Source: Chitinophaga pinensis (lineage in GTDB: Bacteria > Bacteroidota > Bacteroidia > UKL13-3). From it: a stretch of 12,234 nucleotides of DNA. Positions within the stretch are counted from its first letter, which is position 1. Every line of letters starts with the position of its first letter. This document shows, one piece after another, positions 1 through 6,837 of this stretch. The position numbers and the translations under genes are program-made. The stretch lies in assembly GCA_945876985.1 (NCBI GenBank), contig CAMCQX010000018.1:1-12234 (forward strand), read 5' to 3'. A model generated the notes under the pieces. That model was not told the origin of the DNA, searched no databases, and worked only from the letters and a program-made list of their open reading frames with translations.

Positions 1-395
1 CGGTCATCTATATTTCGTTTAGTTTCATTTGGCATGTAAAATAATTTACAAGTAAAATTCAACATTTTACTGAACCATTCTGAAGCTTTTTTGTATTCAA
101 TTGCTTTGCATTCATCATCCCAAACTTTTACCTTTTCAGTTCTTCCTTCTATTGAAAAAGGAATTTCAAAAGTTGGCTCATTTTTATATTGTACCGCAAA
201 ACCATTAGTAGTAAGCTGAAGTTTAAATAATGCTAATTCATTAAATTCTCGTTGCGATATGAACTGATTTTGTTCATTGCAAAGCATCCACCTTCGGTCA
301 TATTGCAAGCCACGTTCTTCTATTTTGCTTTGGTTCAAAGCAATTCCACCCATTGATTTTATTGGATAAATAAATAGTTGAGAAACGAAATACAT
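1..395 (-). CDS. MOSC domain-containing protein (YcbX-like), N-terminal part, cut by window edge
   Basis: An open frame runs from an ATG at 395 down to base 1 without a stop, giving the first 131 residues; the C-terminus lies outside the window. Near the N-terminus it shows the hallmarks of the MOSC N-terminal beta-barrel domain: LFIYPIKSMGG (residues 7-17), then GLQYDRRWMLC (29-39) and FISQRE (45-50). In this family the barrel precedes a MOSC domain, which is related to molybdenum-cofactor sulfurases and often precedes a 2Fe-2S ferredoxin domain in YcbX-type proteins. These reduce N-hydroxylated substrates or handle Moco-bound sulfur. Neither the MOSC core nor any ferredoxin domain is visible here, so the exact role is open. 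The ATG sits about 20 bases after the terminator of the upstream uxs gene, so this gene probably has its own promoter; TATCTTCG at 400-407 (minus) is a one-mismatch TAnnTTTG box but lies very close to the start. Confidence 0.85.
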   Translation of the reverse strand, partial: MYFVSQLFIYPIKSMGGIALNQSKIEERGLQYDRRWMLCNEQNQFISQREFNELALFKLQLTTNGFAVQYKNEPTFEIPFSIEGRTEKVKVWDDECKAIEYKKASEWFSKMLNFTCKLFYMPNETKRNIDD

Positions 396-414
396 TTGGC
401 GAAGATAGGAATAA

Positions 415-440
415 AAAAACACGCCCTAAAGCGTGTTTTT
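415..440 (-). terminator. Rho-independent terminator of the uxs gene
   Basis: A perfect 10-bp inverted repeat (AAAAACACGC at 415-424, GCGTGTTTTT at 431-440) has a 6-base loop. It begins four bases past the uxs stop codon. Read on the minus strand, the stem runs into a run of T residues, the classic intrinsic terminator layout. It isolates uxs from the MOSC gene that starts at 395. Confidence 0.9.
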
Positions 441-444
441 AATA

Positions 445-1422
445 TTATTGAAATTTATGATATGCCGATTTTGTTAATTCATCTGGCGACAGTGATTTGA
501 AATATTCATAAGTAATTTTCAAACCATCTTCCCTACTCACTTTTGGTTCCCAACCTAATATTTCCTTAGCTTTGGTAATATCTGGTTTGCGTTGTTTTGG
601 ATCGTCAGTAGGTAATGGTTTTGAAACCAATTTTTGACTTGTTCCAGTTAACTTTATAATTTCTTCTCCAAATTCTTTGATAGTAATTTCATTAGGATTG
701 CCAATATTTACTGGCTGTGCATAATCGCTTAACAGCAATCTGTAAATACCTTCTACTAAATCGTCCACATAACAGAAAGCACGCGTTTGTGATCCATCGC
801 CAAACATGGTTAAATCTTCACCACGCAATGCTTGTCCGATAAATGCTGGCAAAACCCTTCCATCATTTAGGCGCATACGCGGACCATAAGTATTAAAAAT
901 ACGAACAATGCGAGTTTCTAATCCGTGGTAAGTATGATAAGCCATAGTAATGGCTTCTTGAAAACGTTTTGCTTCATCGTAAACCCCACGCGGCCCTACG
1001 GGATTCACATTTCCCCAATACTCTTCAGTTTGAGGATGCACCAATGGATCGCCATATACTTCGGAAGTAGAAGCAATTAAAACCCTGGCACCTTTTTGTT
1101 TGGCTAAGCCAAGGCAATTATGAATTCCTAAGGAACCTACTTTTAAAGTTTGAATAGGAATTTTCAAATAATCAATTGGGCTAGCAGGACTGGCAAAATG
1201 CAAGATATAATCTAACTGTCCAGGAACATAAATGAACTTACTTACATCGTGGTGATAAAATTCAAATTGTTCCAACTTAAACAAATGTTCAATGTTTTTT
1301 AAGTCACCTGTAATTAAATTATCCATGCCTATAACATGGTAATCTTCCATTATAAATCTATCGCACAAATGAGAACCTAAAAAGCCCGCAGCTCCTGTTA
1401 TTAAAACCCTTTTCTTAGTCAT
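445..1422 (-). CDS. uxs: UDP-glucuronate decarboxylase (UDP-xylose synthase)
   Basis: This 325-residue extended short-chain dehydrogenase converts UDP-glucuronate to UDP-xylose and CO2 using bound NAD. The Rossmann motif GAAGFLG is at residues 10-16, the STSEVYG segment with the catalytic Ser/Thr at 118-124, and the YxxxK catalytic pair is Y148/K152 inside [21 protein letters not shown] (174-183) and [11 protein letters not shown] (211-221) are typical of UXS and RmlB-like enzymes. SPASPIDY (78-85) and the GPRxxYDEAKR context separate UXS from dTDP-glucose dehydratases and 4-epimerases. The length equals that of soluble bacterial UXS; no membrane segment or ArnA-type formyltransferase domain is present. 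It lies downstream of ugd on the same strand, 182 bp away, and uses its product. A strong terminator follows the stop. The UDP-xylose would feed surface polysaccharide or glycan synthesis; no glycosyltransferase is visible here. Confidence 0.93.
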   Translation of the reverse strand: MTKKRVLITGAAGFLGSHLCDRFIMEDYHVIGMDNLITGDLKNIEHLFKLEQFEFYHHDVSKFIYVPGQLDYILHFASPASPIDYLKIPIQTLKVGSLGIHNCLGLAKQKGARVLIASTSEVYGDPLVHPQTEEYWGNVNPVGPRGVYDEAKRFQEAITMAYHTYHGLETRIVRIFNTYGPRMRLNDGRVLPAFIGQALRGEDLTMFGDGSQTRAFCYVDDLVEGIYRLLLSDYAQPVNIGNPNEITIKEFGEEIIKLTGTSQKLVSKPLPTDDPKQRKPDITKAKEILGWEPKVSREDGLKITYEYFKSLSPDELTKSAYHKFQ

Positions 1423-1444
1423 TTTTATTAGTTTGTTTATTTTA

Positions 1445-1584
1445 GTATTTATGAAAATACAGAATCAGTCATGCTGTAAGCATCTCCTTGTCTTAATTAA
1501 TTCTTTTCCATTAGCGAACTTGGTTGCTATGGAAAGGATCCCGCTTGAGCGGAACTACTGAATGAACCATCATCATTTCATTCA
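1445..1584. repeat. Cluster of five inverted repeats in the ugd-uxs spacer
   Basis: The 182-bp spacer between ugd and uxs holds five non-overlapping hairpins. They are: 1445-1460 (6-bp stem, ATGA loop); 1471-1483 (ATGCT/AGCAT, 3-base loop); 1503-1537 (about 14 bp with two one-base bulges, one G-T pair and a 5-base loop); 1541-1552 (CCGC/GCGG); and 1559-1584 (perfect 8-bp stem, 10-base loop). The 1465-1560 portion is visibly richer in G+C than other spacers here. No T-run follows any stem on the minus strand, so these do not look like ordinary terminators. Candidates are a dispersed intergenic repeat of the REP type, or an RNA structure that tunes ugd-uxs read-through or mRNA decay. Confidence 0.6.
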
Positions 1585-1604
1585 TCCAATAGTTTATTGT
1601 TAAA

Positions 1605-2927
1605 TTATTTTGTTTTTACACCAATACAATAATAGTCGAAACCTAATTCTTGCATTTCGGTAATGTCATATATATTTCTGCCATCAAAAATGGCATTTCC
1701 ACGCATTAATTTTTTTACCACTTGAAAATCGGGTGAACGGAAATCAGGCCATTCTGTAACAATTAATAAAGCATCTGCATCTATTAAAGCATTGTTTTCA
1801 TTTTTGGTAAATTCAATTTGTTCTCCTAAAATGTGTTTAGCTTCTTTCATGGCAATTGGATCGTAAGCTTTTACATTTGCGCCAGCAGCCAATAATTTTT
1901 CAATAATTACCAACGATGGAGCTTCACGCATGTCATCGGTTTTTGGTTTAAATGAAAGACCCCACATAGCAAAAGTTTTACCTTTAATATTGCCATCAAA
2001 ATGTTTCATTATTTTATTATATAAAACCGATTTCTGCGCATCATTTACCAATTCTACCGATTCTAAAATTCTCATGGTATAACCATTATCTTTAGCGGTT
2101 TTTATTAACGCTTTTACATCTTTAGGAAAACAACTTCCACCATATCCAATTCCTGGATAAATGAATTTATTTCCAATTCGTCCATCGCTACCTATTCCTT
2201 TACGAACCATGTTTACATCAGCACCCATAATTTCACAAAGATTTGCAATGTCGTTCATGAAACTGATTTTTGTAGCAAGCATACTGTTTGCAGCATATTT
2301 AGTCATTTCAGCGCTAGGAACATCCATAAAAATAATTGGATGACCGTTTAATAAAAACGGTTTGTATAATTTGCGCATCATGTCTTCAGCTTGTTTGCTT
2401 TCCACACCAATTACAATTCTATCTGGTTTCAAGAAATCGTCAATGGCTGCACCTTCTTTTAAAAATTCAGGATTGGAAGCTACCGCAAATGTAAGTTCAG
2501 AATTACGTTTAGTTAGTTCTCCTTGAACAGCATTTTTAACTTTTTCTGCTGTTCCAACTGGCACGGTACTTTTGGTAACTACCACACAAAATTCGTCTAT
2601 ATTTTGACCTATTTCACGAGCAACCGCCAATACATATTTTAAATCGGCACTTCCGTCTTCACCAGGAGGAGTTCCTACAGCAATAAAAGCTACTTCGCAG
2701 CCTTTAATACTTTCGGCTAAATTAGTGCTAAATTTAATGCGCTCTTTTTCCATATTGCGAAGCACCATTTCCTCTAAACCAGGTTCATATATAGGCATAA
2801 TGCCTTTTTTTAAGTTATCAATTTTTTTTTGATCTACATCAATACAAACAACTTCTATACCCACTTCCGCAAAACAAGTACCCGTAACTAATCCCACATA
2901 ACCTGTTCCTATAACCGCTATTTTCAT
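1605..2927 (-). CDS. ugd: UDP-glucose 6-dehydrogenase
   Basis: This 440-residue NAD-dependent enzyme oxidises UDP-glucose twice to UDP-glucuronate. The N-terminal Rossmann motif is GTGYVGLVTG (7-16). Further family motifs are YEPGLEE (47-53), VAVGTPP-like IAVGTPPGEDG (82-92), KSTVPVGT (119-126), SNPEFLKEG (151-159), TKYAANS (209-215) and GYGGSCFPKD (261-270), which carries the catalytic cysteine C266. The C-terminal UDP-binding part contains GLSFKPKTDDMREAPS. Length is normal for the UGD/MGD family, and the GPGFGGSC-type loop plus the KYAANS helix favour UDP-glucose over GDP-mannose as substrate. The start ATG at 2927 follows an A/T-rich leader, with a well-formed Bacteroidota promoter 30-59 bases upstream. 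It is followed on the same strand by uxs, so together they make UDP-xylose. Confidence 0.95.
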   Translation of the reverse strand: MKIAVIGTGYVGLVTGTCFAEVGIEVVCIDVDQKKIDNLKKGIMPIYEPGLEEMVLRNMEKERIKFSTNLAESIKGCEVAFIAVGTPPGEDGSADLKYVLAVAREIGQNIDEFCVVVTKSTVPVGTAEKVKNAVQGELTKRNSELTFAVASNPEFLKEGAAIDDFLKPDRIVIGVESKQAEDMMRKLYKPFLLNGHPIIFMDVPSAEMTKYAANSMLATKISFMNDIANLCEIMGADVNMVRKGIGSDGRIGNKFIYPGIGYGGSCFPKDVKALIKTAKDNGYTMRILESVELVNDAQKSVLYNKIMKHFDGNIKGKTFAMWGLSFKPKTDDMREAPSLVIIEKLLAAGANVKAYDPIAMKEAKHILGEQIEFTKNENNALIDADALLIVTEWPDFRSPDFQVVKKLMRGNAIFDGRNIYDITEMQELGFDYYCIGVKTK

Positions 2928-2956
2928 ATACTTAAATTAATTCTGTTAATTTTTTT

Positions 2957-2986
2957 CAAAAATATTAAATCTCTTATTAAAGACAA
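2957..2986 (-). promoter_or_regulatory. Promoter of ugd (Bacteroidota type)
   Basis: On the minus strand, TTG (2986-2984) and TATTTTTG (2964-2957) are separated by exactly 19 bases. This matches the Bacteroidota primary sigma factor pattern of a TTG -33 element and a TAnnTTTG -7 element. The -7 box ends 29 bases before the ugd start codon. It is the only box in the window with both elements well placed. Confidence 0.65.
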
Positions 2987-3099
2987 GTAAATATTTGATG
3001 CAAATAAAACAATTTTATGTTGTTTTTACTAAACTTTGTAAAGAATTAACATAGAAATAAAAACCATAAAATTCGCCAAAATCCATAAAATAAAACATA

Positions 3100-3107
3100 T
3101 ATATTTG
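3100..3107 (+). promoter_or_regulatory. -7 promoter box of ettA
   Basis: TATATTTG is a perfect match to the TAnnTTTG -7 element and lies 23 bases before the ettA start codon. No TTG is present at the expected -33 position (around 3078-3080 reads AAA), so the promoter is called from one element only. Confidence 0.55.
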
Positions 3108-3130
3108 CCACCCTCAAATAATAAATTATT

Positions 3131-4804
3131 ATGGCAGACAATAAAATTATATTTTCAATGGCAGGAGTGAGTAAAACTTTCCCTCCCCAAAAGCAAGTTT
3201 TAAAAAACATTTACCTTTCTTTTTACTATGGAGCTAAAATTGGTGTTTTAGGTTTAAATGGTTCGGGTAAATCAAGTTTATTAAAAATTATTGCTGGTAT
3301 TGATAAAAGTTTTCAAGGTGAAGTAGTATTCGATAAAGATTACAAAATTGGATTTTTAGAGCAAGAACCCAATTTAGATGAAACCAAAACAGTAGTAGAA
3401 TGTGTGAAAGAAGGCGTAAAACACATTACTGATTTATTAGAAGAGTTTGAAAACATTAATAATAGTTTAGCTGATCCAAATCTGGATGGTGATGACATGA
3501 TGAAAATTTTGGACAGACAAGCAGTTGTAATGGAATTATTAGACCAAAACGATGCTTGGGAATTAGATAATAAATTAGAACAAGCAATGGATGCATTGCG
3601 TTGCCCTGAGCCAGACCAAATGGTAAAAGTACTGTCGGGTGGTGAACGTAGACGTGTAGCTTTATGCCGTTTATTATTAAGTAATCCTGATATTTTATTA
3701 TTAGATGAACCCACCAATCACTTAGATGCAGAAAGTGTAGATTGGCTAGAACAATATTTGAAAACTTTCCCTGGAACTGTAATAGCTGTTACCCACGATA
3801 GGTATTTCTTAGATAACGTAGCTGGTTGGATTTTAGAATTGGATCGTGGCGAAGGAATTCCTTGGAAAGGAAATTATAGTAGTTGGTTAGAACAAAAAGC
3901 AAACCGATTAAAAGCCGAGGAAAAAGCGGAAGGCAAACGTGCTAAAGCTTTAGAACGAGAATTAGATTGGGTTCGTCAAGGTGCAAAAGGTAGACAAACT
4001 AAGCAAAAAGCGCGTTTGAATGCTTACGACAGAATGATGGGTGAAGACCAAAAAGAAAAAGAGCAAACCTTGGAATTATTTATTCCACCAGGCCCTCGTC
4101 TAGGAGATGTGGTAATAGAAGCGCAAGGAGTAAGCAAATCGTATGGTAATAAATTATTGTACGAAAACTTAAACTTTAGTTTACCAAAAGGAGGAATTGT
4201 TGGAATTATTGGGCCAAATGGTGTGGGTAAAACTACCTTGTTCCGCATGATGATGGGCTTAGAACAACCCGATAGCGGAACTTTTAGAGTAGGCGAAACT
4301 GTTAAAACTGCTTATGTAGATCAAAGCCACAAAGATTTATTACCCGATAAAACGGTTTATGAAGTAATTAGTGGAGGAACCGATACCATTATGGTTGGAA
4401 CCCAACAATTAAATGCCAGAGCTTATGTTTCTAAATTTAATTTTGGTGGAAGCGACCAAGGTAAAAAAGTAAGTGTACTTTCAGGCGGAGAACGTAATCG
4501 CGTGCATTTAGCCATTACTTTAAAAGAAGGTGGAAACGTGCTTTTATTAGATGAACCAACTAATGATATTGACGTAAATACTTTGCGTGCATTAGAAGAA
4601 GCCATTGAAAATTTTGCAGGTTGTGCCGTTGTTATTTCCCATGACAGGTGGTTTATTAATCGCATTGCAACGCATATATTAGCTTTTGAAGGAAACTCAC
4701 AAGTGTATTTCTTTGAAGGCGATTACAGTGCTTATGAAGAAAACAAAAAACAACGCTTAGGTGATTCTGCTCCGCATAGAGTTAGGTTTAAGAATATTAA
4801 TTAG
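3131..4804 (+). CDS. ettA: ABC-F ATPase, energy-dependent translational throttle protein EttA
   Basis: This 557-residue soluble protein has two ABC ATPase domains and no membrane segment, matching the roughly 555-residue EttA family. EttA binds the ribosomal E site and gates entry into elongation in response to ATP/ADP. Domain 1: Walker A GLNGSGKS (41-48), signature LSGGE (168-172), Walker B with catalytic E193 in LLLDEPTNHLD, H-switch THDRYF (221-226). The segment at about 90-140 fits the EttA arm domain. The charged linker at about 250-320 fits the P-site tRNA-interacting motif. Domain 2: Walker A GPNGVGKT (361-368), LSGGE (450-454), LLLDEPTND (471-479), SHDRWF (503-508). The N-terminal PP-K--LKN-.LSF--GAKIGVLGLNG string is characteristic of EttA rather than Uup or YbiT. 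It is monocistronic, divergent from ugd, with its own -7 box and terminator. The TAG stop shares its G with the 7-bp repeat array that follows. Confidence 0.93.
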   Translation: MADNKIIFSMAGVSKTFPPQKQVLKNIYLSFYYGAKIGVLGLNGSGKSSLLKIIAGIDKSFQGEVVFDKDYKIGFLEQEPNLDETKTVVECVKEGVKHITDLLEEFENINNSLADPNLDGDDMMKILDRQAVVMELLDQNDAWELDNKLEQAMDALRCPEPDQMVKVLSGGERRRVALCRLLLSNPDILLLDEPTNHLDAESVDWLEQYLKTFPGTVIAVTHDRYFLDNVAGWILELDRGEGIPWKGNYSSWLEQKANRLKAEEKAEGKRAKALERELDWVRQGAKGRQTKQKARLNAYDRMMGEDQKEKEQTLELFIPPGPRLGDVVIEAQGVSKSYGNKLLYENLNFSLPKGGIVGIIGPNGVGKTTLFRMMMGLEQPDSGTFRVGETVKTAYVDQSHKDLLPDKTVYEVISGGTDTIMVGTQQLNARAYVSKFNFGGSDQGKKVSVLSGGERNRVHLAITLKEGGNVLLLDEPTNDIDVNTLRALEEAIENFAGCAVVISHDRWFINRIATHILAFEGNSQVYFFEGDYSAYEENKKQRLGDSAPHRVRFKNIN

Positions 4805-4845
4805 TTGATGGTTCATGGTTGATAGACCATAGACGATAGTTATAA
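4804..4845 (+). repeat. Degenerate heptanucleotide tandem array
   Basis: Six 7-bp units lie in register with consensus GWYNATN. Three GTTGATG-like units occupy 4804-4824, two GACCATA-like units 4825-4838, and a decayed unit (GTTATAA) 4839-4845. The first G is the last base of the ettA TAG stop. A related array sits at 11092-11120 on the other strand. Spacing and unit length exclude a CRISPR. Confidence 0.7.
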
Positions 4846-4863
4846 TCACTGAATAATTTTAAT

Positions 4864-4893
4864 AAAAAGCTCCGCAATATTGTGGAGCTTTTT
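4864..4893 (+). terminator. Rho-independent terminator of ettA
   Basis: A perfect 10-bp inverted repeat (AAAAAGCTCC at 4864-4873, GGAGCTTTTT at 4884-4893) has a partly pairing 10-base interior. The plus-strand T-run in the 3' arm is followed by TGCGTTTATT-like sequence. It lies 60 bases after the ettA stop codon. Confidence 0.85.
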
Positions 4894-4941
4894 GCGTTTA
4901 TTATCATTCTGTTTTATTCCATTTTTTTATGAAATTATTTA

Positions 4942-4983
4942 AAACAAAAAGCCAAAATCAGTTATGATTTTGGCTTTTTGTTT
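4942..4983. terminator. Bidirectional terminator between ettA and the peroxidase gene
   Basis: A perfect 19-bp inverted repeat (left arm 4942-4960, right arm 4965-4983) surrounds the 4-base loop GTTA. Both outer arms are A-run on the left and T-run on the right, so the hairpin works from either side. It sits 42 bases past the stop of the minus-strand peroxidase gene and backs up the ettA terminator at 4864-4893. Confidence 0.88.
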
Positions 4984-5025
4984 GCATTTTAGGAATGCAG
5001 TAATATTAATTAAATAGCTAACAAT

Positions 5026-5601
5026 TTACTTTAAAAACTTAGCTATTTCTTCACTTAAAGGCTCGGTTCCACTTGGGAAATATTCAATAAAATTTCCGTT
5101 TTCGTCTATTAAAAACTTGCCAAAATTCCATTTAACAGTTACATCTTTTACCCCATTATTTTCTTTATTGGTTAACCATTGGTAAACTGGATGTTGGTCT
5201 TTTCCTTTTACATCTATTTTTTCTGTTAGGGGAAAAGTAACACCATAATTTTTTTTACAAAATGTTGCAATTTCATCAGCTGTTCCTGACTCTTGGTATA
5301 AAAATTGGTTACAAGGAAATCCTATAATAACCAGTTTTTCTTTATTGGCTTCATAAAGCTTTTCTAATCCTTCGTATTGTGGTGTATAGCCACATTTACT
5401 AGCTACGTTAACCAATAAAACTTTTTTACCTTTAAATTGGCTGAAATCAATATTCGATTTTCCATCCAATGATTTAATCATTAAGTTATAAAAACCTTTT
5501 CCTTTTACTGTGTTTTCAGCTTTGCGGTTTTTAAAACTGTAAAATACAAATGCGCCAATTGACAGTGCTGATAAAGCGATGATGATTGTTTTCATTTTCA
5601 T
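5026..5601 (-). CDS. Glutathione peroxidase-family protein (thiol peroxidase), membrane-anchored or exported
   Basis: This 191-residue protein has a thioredoxin-fold peroxidase domain (about 35-190) behind a hydrophobic segment at residues 5-22 with lysines before it. It is therefore probably anchored in or exported across the inner membrane; no lipobox cysteine is visible. The peroxidatic residue is cysteine C70 (codon TGT, not selenocysteine) in VASKCGYTPQY. The rest of the catalytic tetrad is Q103 (YQE), W158 and N159 (KWNFGKF). C115 (ATFCKKNYG) sits where the resolving cysteine of thioredoxin-dependent GPx lies, so reduction by thioredoxin-like partners is more likely than by glutathione. 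The usual GGQE loop reads LYQE here. It follows ispH by 11 bases on the same strand, so the two are probably co-transcribed. The protein reduces peroxides; substrate preference cannot be told from sequence. An alternative start two codons downstream is equally possible. Confidence 0.9.
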   Translation of the reverse strand: MKMKTIIIALSALSIGAFVFYSFKNRKAENTVKGKGFYNLMIKSLDGKSNIDFSQFKGKKVLLVNVASKCGYTPQYEGLEKLYEANKEKLVIIGFPCNQFLYQESGTADEIATFCKKNYGVTFPLTEKIDVKGKDQHPVYQWLTNKENNGVKDVTVKWNFGKFLIDENGNFIEYFPSGTEPLSEEIAKFLK

Positions 5602-5612
5602 TATTAATAAAT

Positions 5613-6455
5613 TTATAAAGCTAAAATCGTTTCTTTAATTTCTTCCATTTGCCACTGTGGCGTGCTGGTAGCACCACAAATACCTATATTCTCGTTTTCA
5701 TTGAACCATTCTTTTTTTAGTTCATTTTTATTACTAACAAAATAAGTGTTTGGATTGTTTTCCTTGCATACATCAAAAAGTACTTTTCCATTTGAAGATT
5801 TTAAACCTGCAACAAAAATTACTTTATCAAACTTTTTTACAAAAGTTGGTAATTGAACATCGCGGTTACTTACTTGGCGACAAAGCGTATCGTTAAAATC
5901 AACTTCAATTCCTTTTTCTTCCAATGTTGATTTTAGTTTATATAAATTTTTTGTGCGTTTAGTGGTTTGACTAAATAGTTGTAATTTTTTTGGTAAATCG
6001 TATTTTTCCAATTCATCAAAAGTTTCAATAACAATGGCATCACCATTGGTTTGGCCAACCAATCCTTTAACCTCAGCATGGCCATGTTTTCCATATATTA
6101 GAATTTGTTCATTATCATTATAAGCTTCACGAACCCTGTTTTGTAATTTTAAAACCACCGGACAACTTGCGTCAACAAGTTCAATATTATTTTCCAAGGC
6201 TAACTTATAAGTTTCTGGTGGTTCACCGTGAGCTCTGATTAAAACTTTTTCGTTTTTAATATTTTTCAGTTGTTCATGGTCAATTATTTGCAAACCTTTG
6301 GCTTTTAATCGGCTTACTTCTTCATCGTTATGAACAATATCGCCAAGGCAATATAATTTACCTTCGGCTTCTAAAATATCTTCGGCCATAGAAATGGCAA
6401 AAACTACTCCAAAGCAAAATCCTGAATTATCGTCTATTTCTATATTTACTTTCAT
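5613..6455 (-). CDS. ispH: 4-hydroxy-3-methylbut-2-enyl diphosphate reductase (IspH/LytB)
   Basis: This 280-residue iron-sulfur enzyme catalyses the last step of the MEP pathway, reducing HMBPP to IPP and DMAPP. The three cluster cysteines are C14 (GFCFGV), C98 (DASCPVV) and C192 (DTLCRQVSNRD). Substrate-binding histidines appear as H42 (IVHND), H76 (RAHGEPP) and H126 with E128 (GHAEVKG). The SQTT motif is at 162-165, SSN at 220-222 and S264 in GATSTP. It is soluble, with no extra S1 domain. It is the first gene of a probable two-gene minus-strand operon with the peroxidase. Upstream is the 382-bp divergent spacer. A weak TAATATTG box at 6465-6472 (one mismatch to TAnnTTTG) lies too close to the ATG to be convincing. 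Its product is the building block for the polyprenyl synthase encoded at 9130. Confidence 0.95.
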   Translation of the reverse strand: MKVNIEIDDNSGFCFGVVFAISMAEDILEAEGKLYCLGDIVHNDEEVSRLKAKGLQIIDHEQLKNIKNEKVLIRAHGEPPETYKLALENNIELVDASCPVVLKLQNRVREAYNDNEQILIYGKHGHAEVKGLVGQTNGDAIVIETFDELEKYDLPKKLQLFSQTTKRTKNLYKLKSTLEEKGIEVDFNDTLCRQVSNRDVQLPTFVKKFDKVIFVAGLKSSNGKVLFDVCKENNPNTYFVSNKNELKKEWFNENENIGICGATSTPQWQMEEIKETILAL

Positions 6456-6837
6456 AAAACTTTACAATATTAAACTTTTATAGTACTAATTAGTTTTAAT
6501 AGGTAAAAAAATATTTTTAGTCTATTTCTAAGTATCTTTTAAAAAAATCATCAATATCTATGAATTGATTAAGAAAATATAATGACAGTGATAAATATCG
6601 ATTAAGAAACAAGAGCATTTATTCATAAACAATGATTTCAAAAAGTACTGAAATAGGTAAACAAAAATTAAATTAAAACCACTTTAATTAAAAAAATAAA
6701 AGTACAATTGCTTTAAAGCAGTTACAACTATATTTTTTATCAAATTTTTATGTAAAAAAAATGTAGTACGTTTGTCTTTAAATATTGATTTACTTTTTAG
6801 ATAAATCAACTAATCATAAGTATTTTAGAAAAAAATA
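6456..6837. other. AT-rich divergent intergenic region between ispH and maeB
   Basis: This 382-bp spacer is very AT-rich and holds no convincing gene; the longest ATG frame I see by eye is 14 codons (6632-6676). It contains the direct repeat GATTAAGAAA at 6567-6576 and 6600-6609 (33-bp period), an AT hairpin at 6671-6689 (7-bp stem), the 12-bp perfect palindrome TGCTTTAAAGCA at 6709-6720, and the maeB -7 box at 6767. It must carry the promoters of both flanking genes. The repeats are candidate regulator sites, by position only. Confidence 0.6.
6767..6774 (+). promoter_or_regulatory. -7 promoter box of the malic enzyme operon
   Basis: TACGTTTG fits TAnnTTTG exactly and lies 63 bases before the maeB start. 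The -33 position (about 6745-6747) reads TTT, not TTG, so support is partial. The 12-bp palindrome at 6709-6720 is centred about 55 bases upstream of the box. Confidence 0.5.

Noticed and set aside
2161..2343. 60-codon plus-strand frame with a hydrophobic stretch
   Set aside because: Lies entirely antisense within ugd, has no promoter or leader, and the hydrophobic look follows from antisense codons of conserved ugd residues.
3340..4665. Minus-strand open frames at 3340-3717, 4024-4248 and 4423-4665
   Set aside because: They are antisense to the ettA ATPase domains; their similar serine-rich starts are mirror readings of the repeated Walker B DEPTN codons.
4804..4845. Short CRISPR-like array
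   Set aside because: The unit is 7 bp with no spacers; it is a simple degenerate tandem repeat.
5392..5394. Possible selenocysteine at the peroxidase active site
   Set aside because: The codon is TGT (cysteine) with no in-frame TGA.
6632..6676. 14-codon ATG frame in the ispH-maeB spacer
   Set aside because: Too short, of low-complexity AT-rich composition and without supporting signals.
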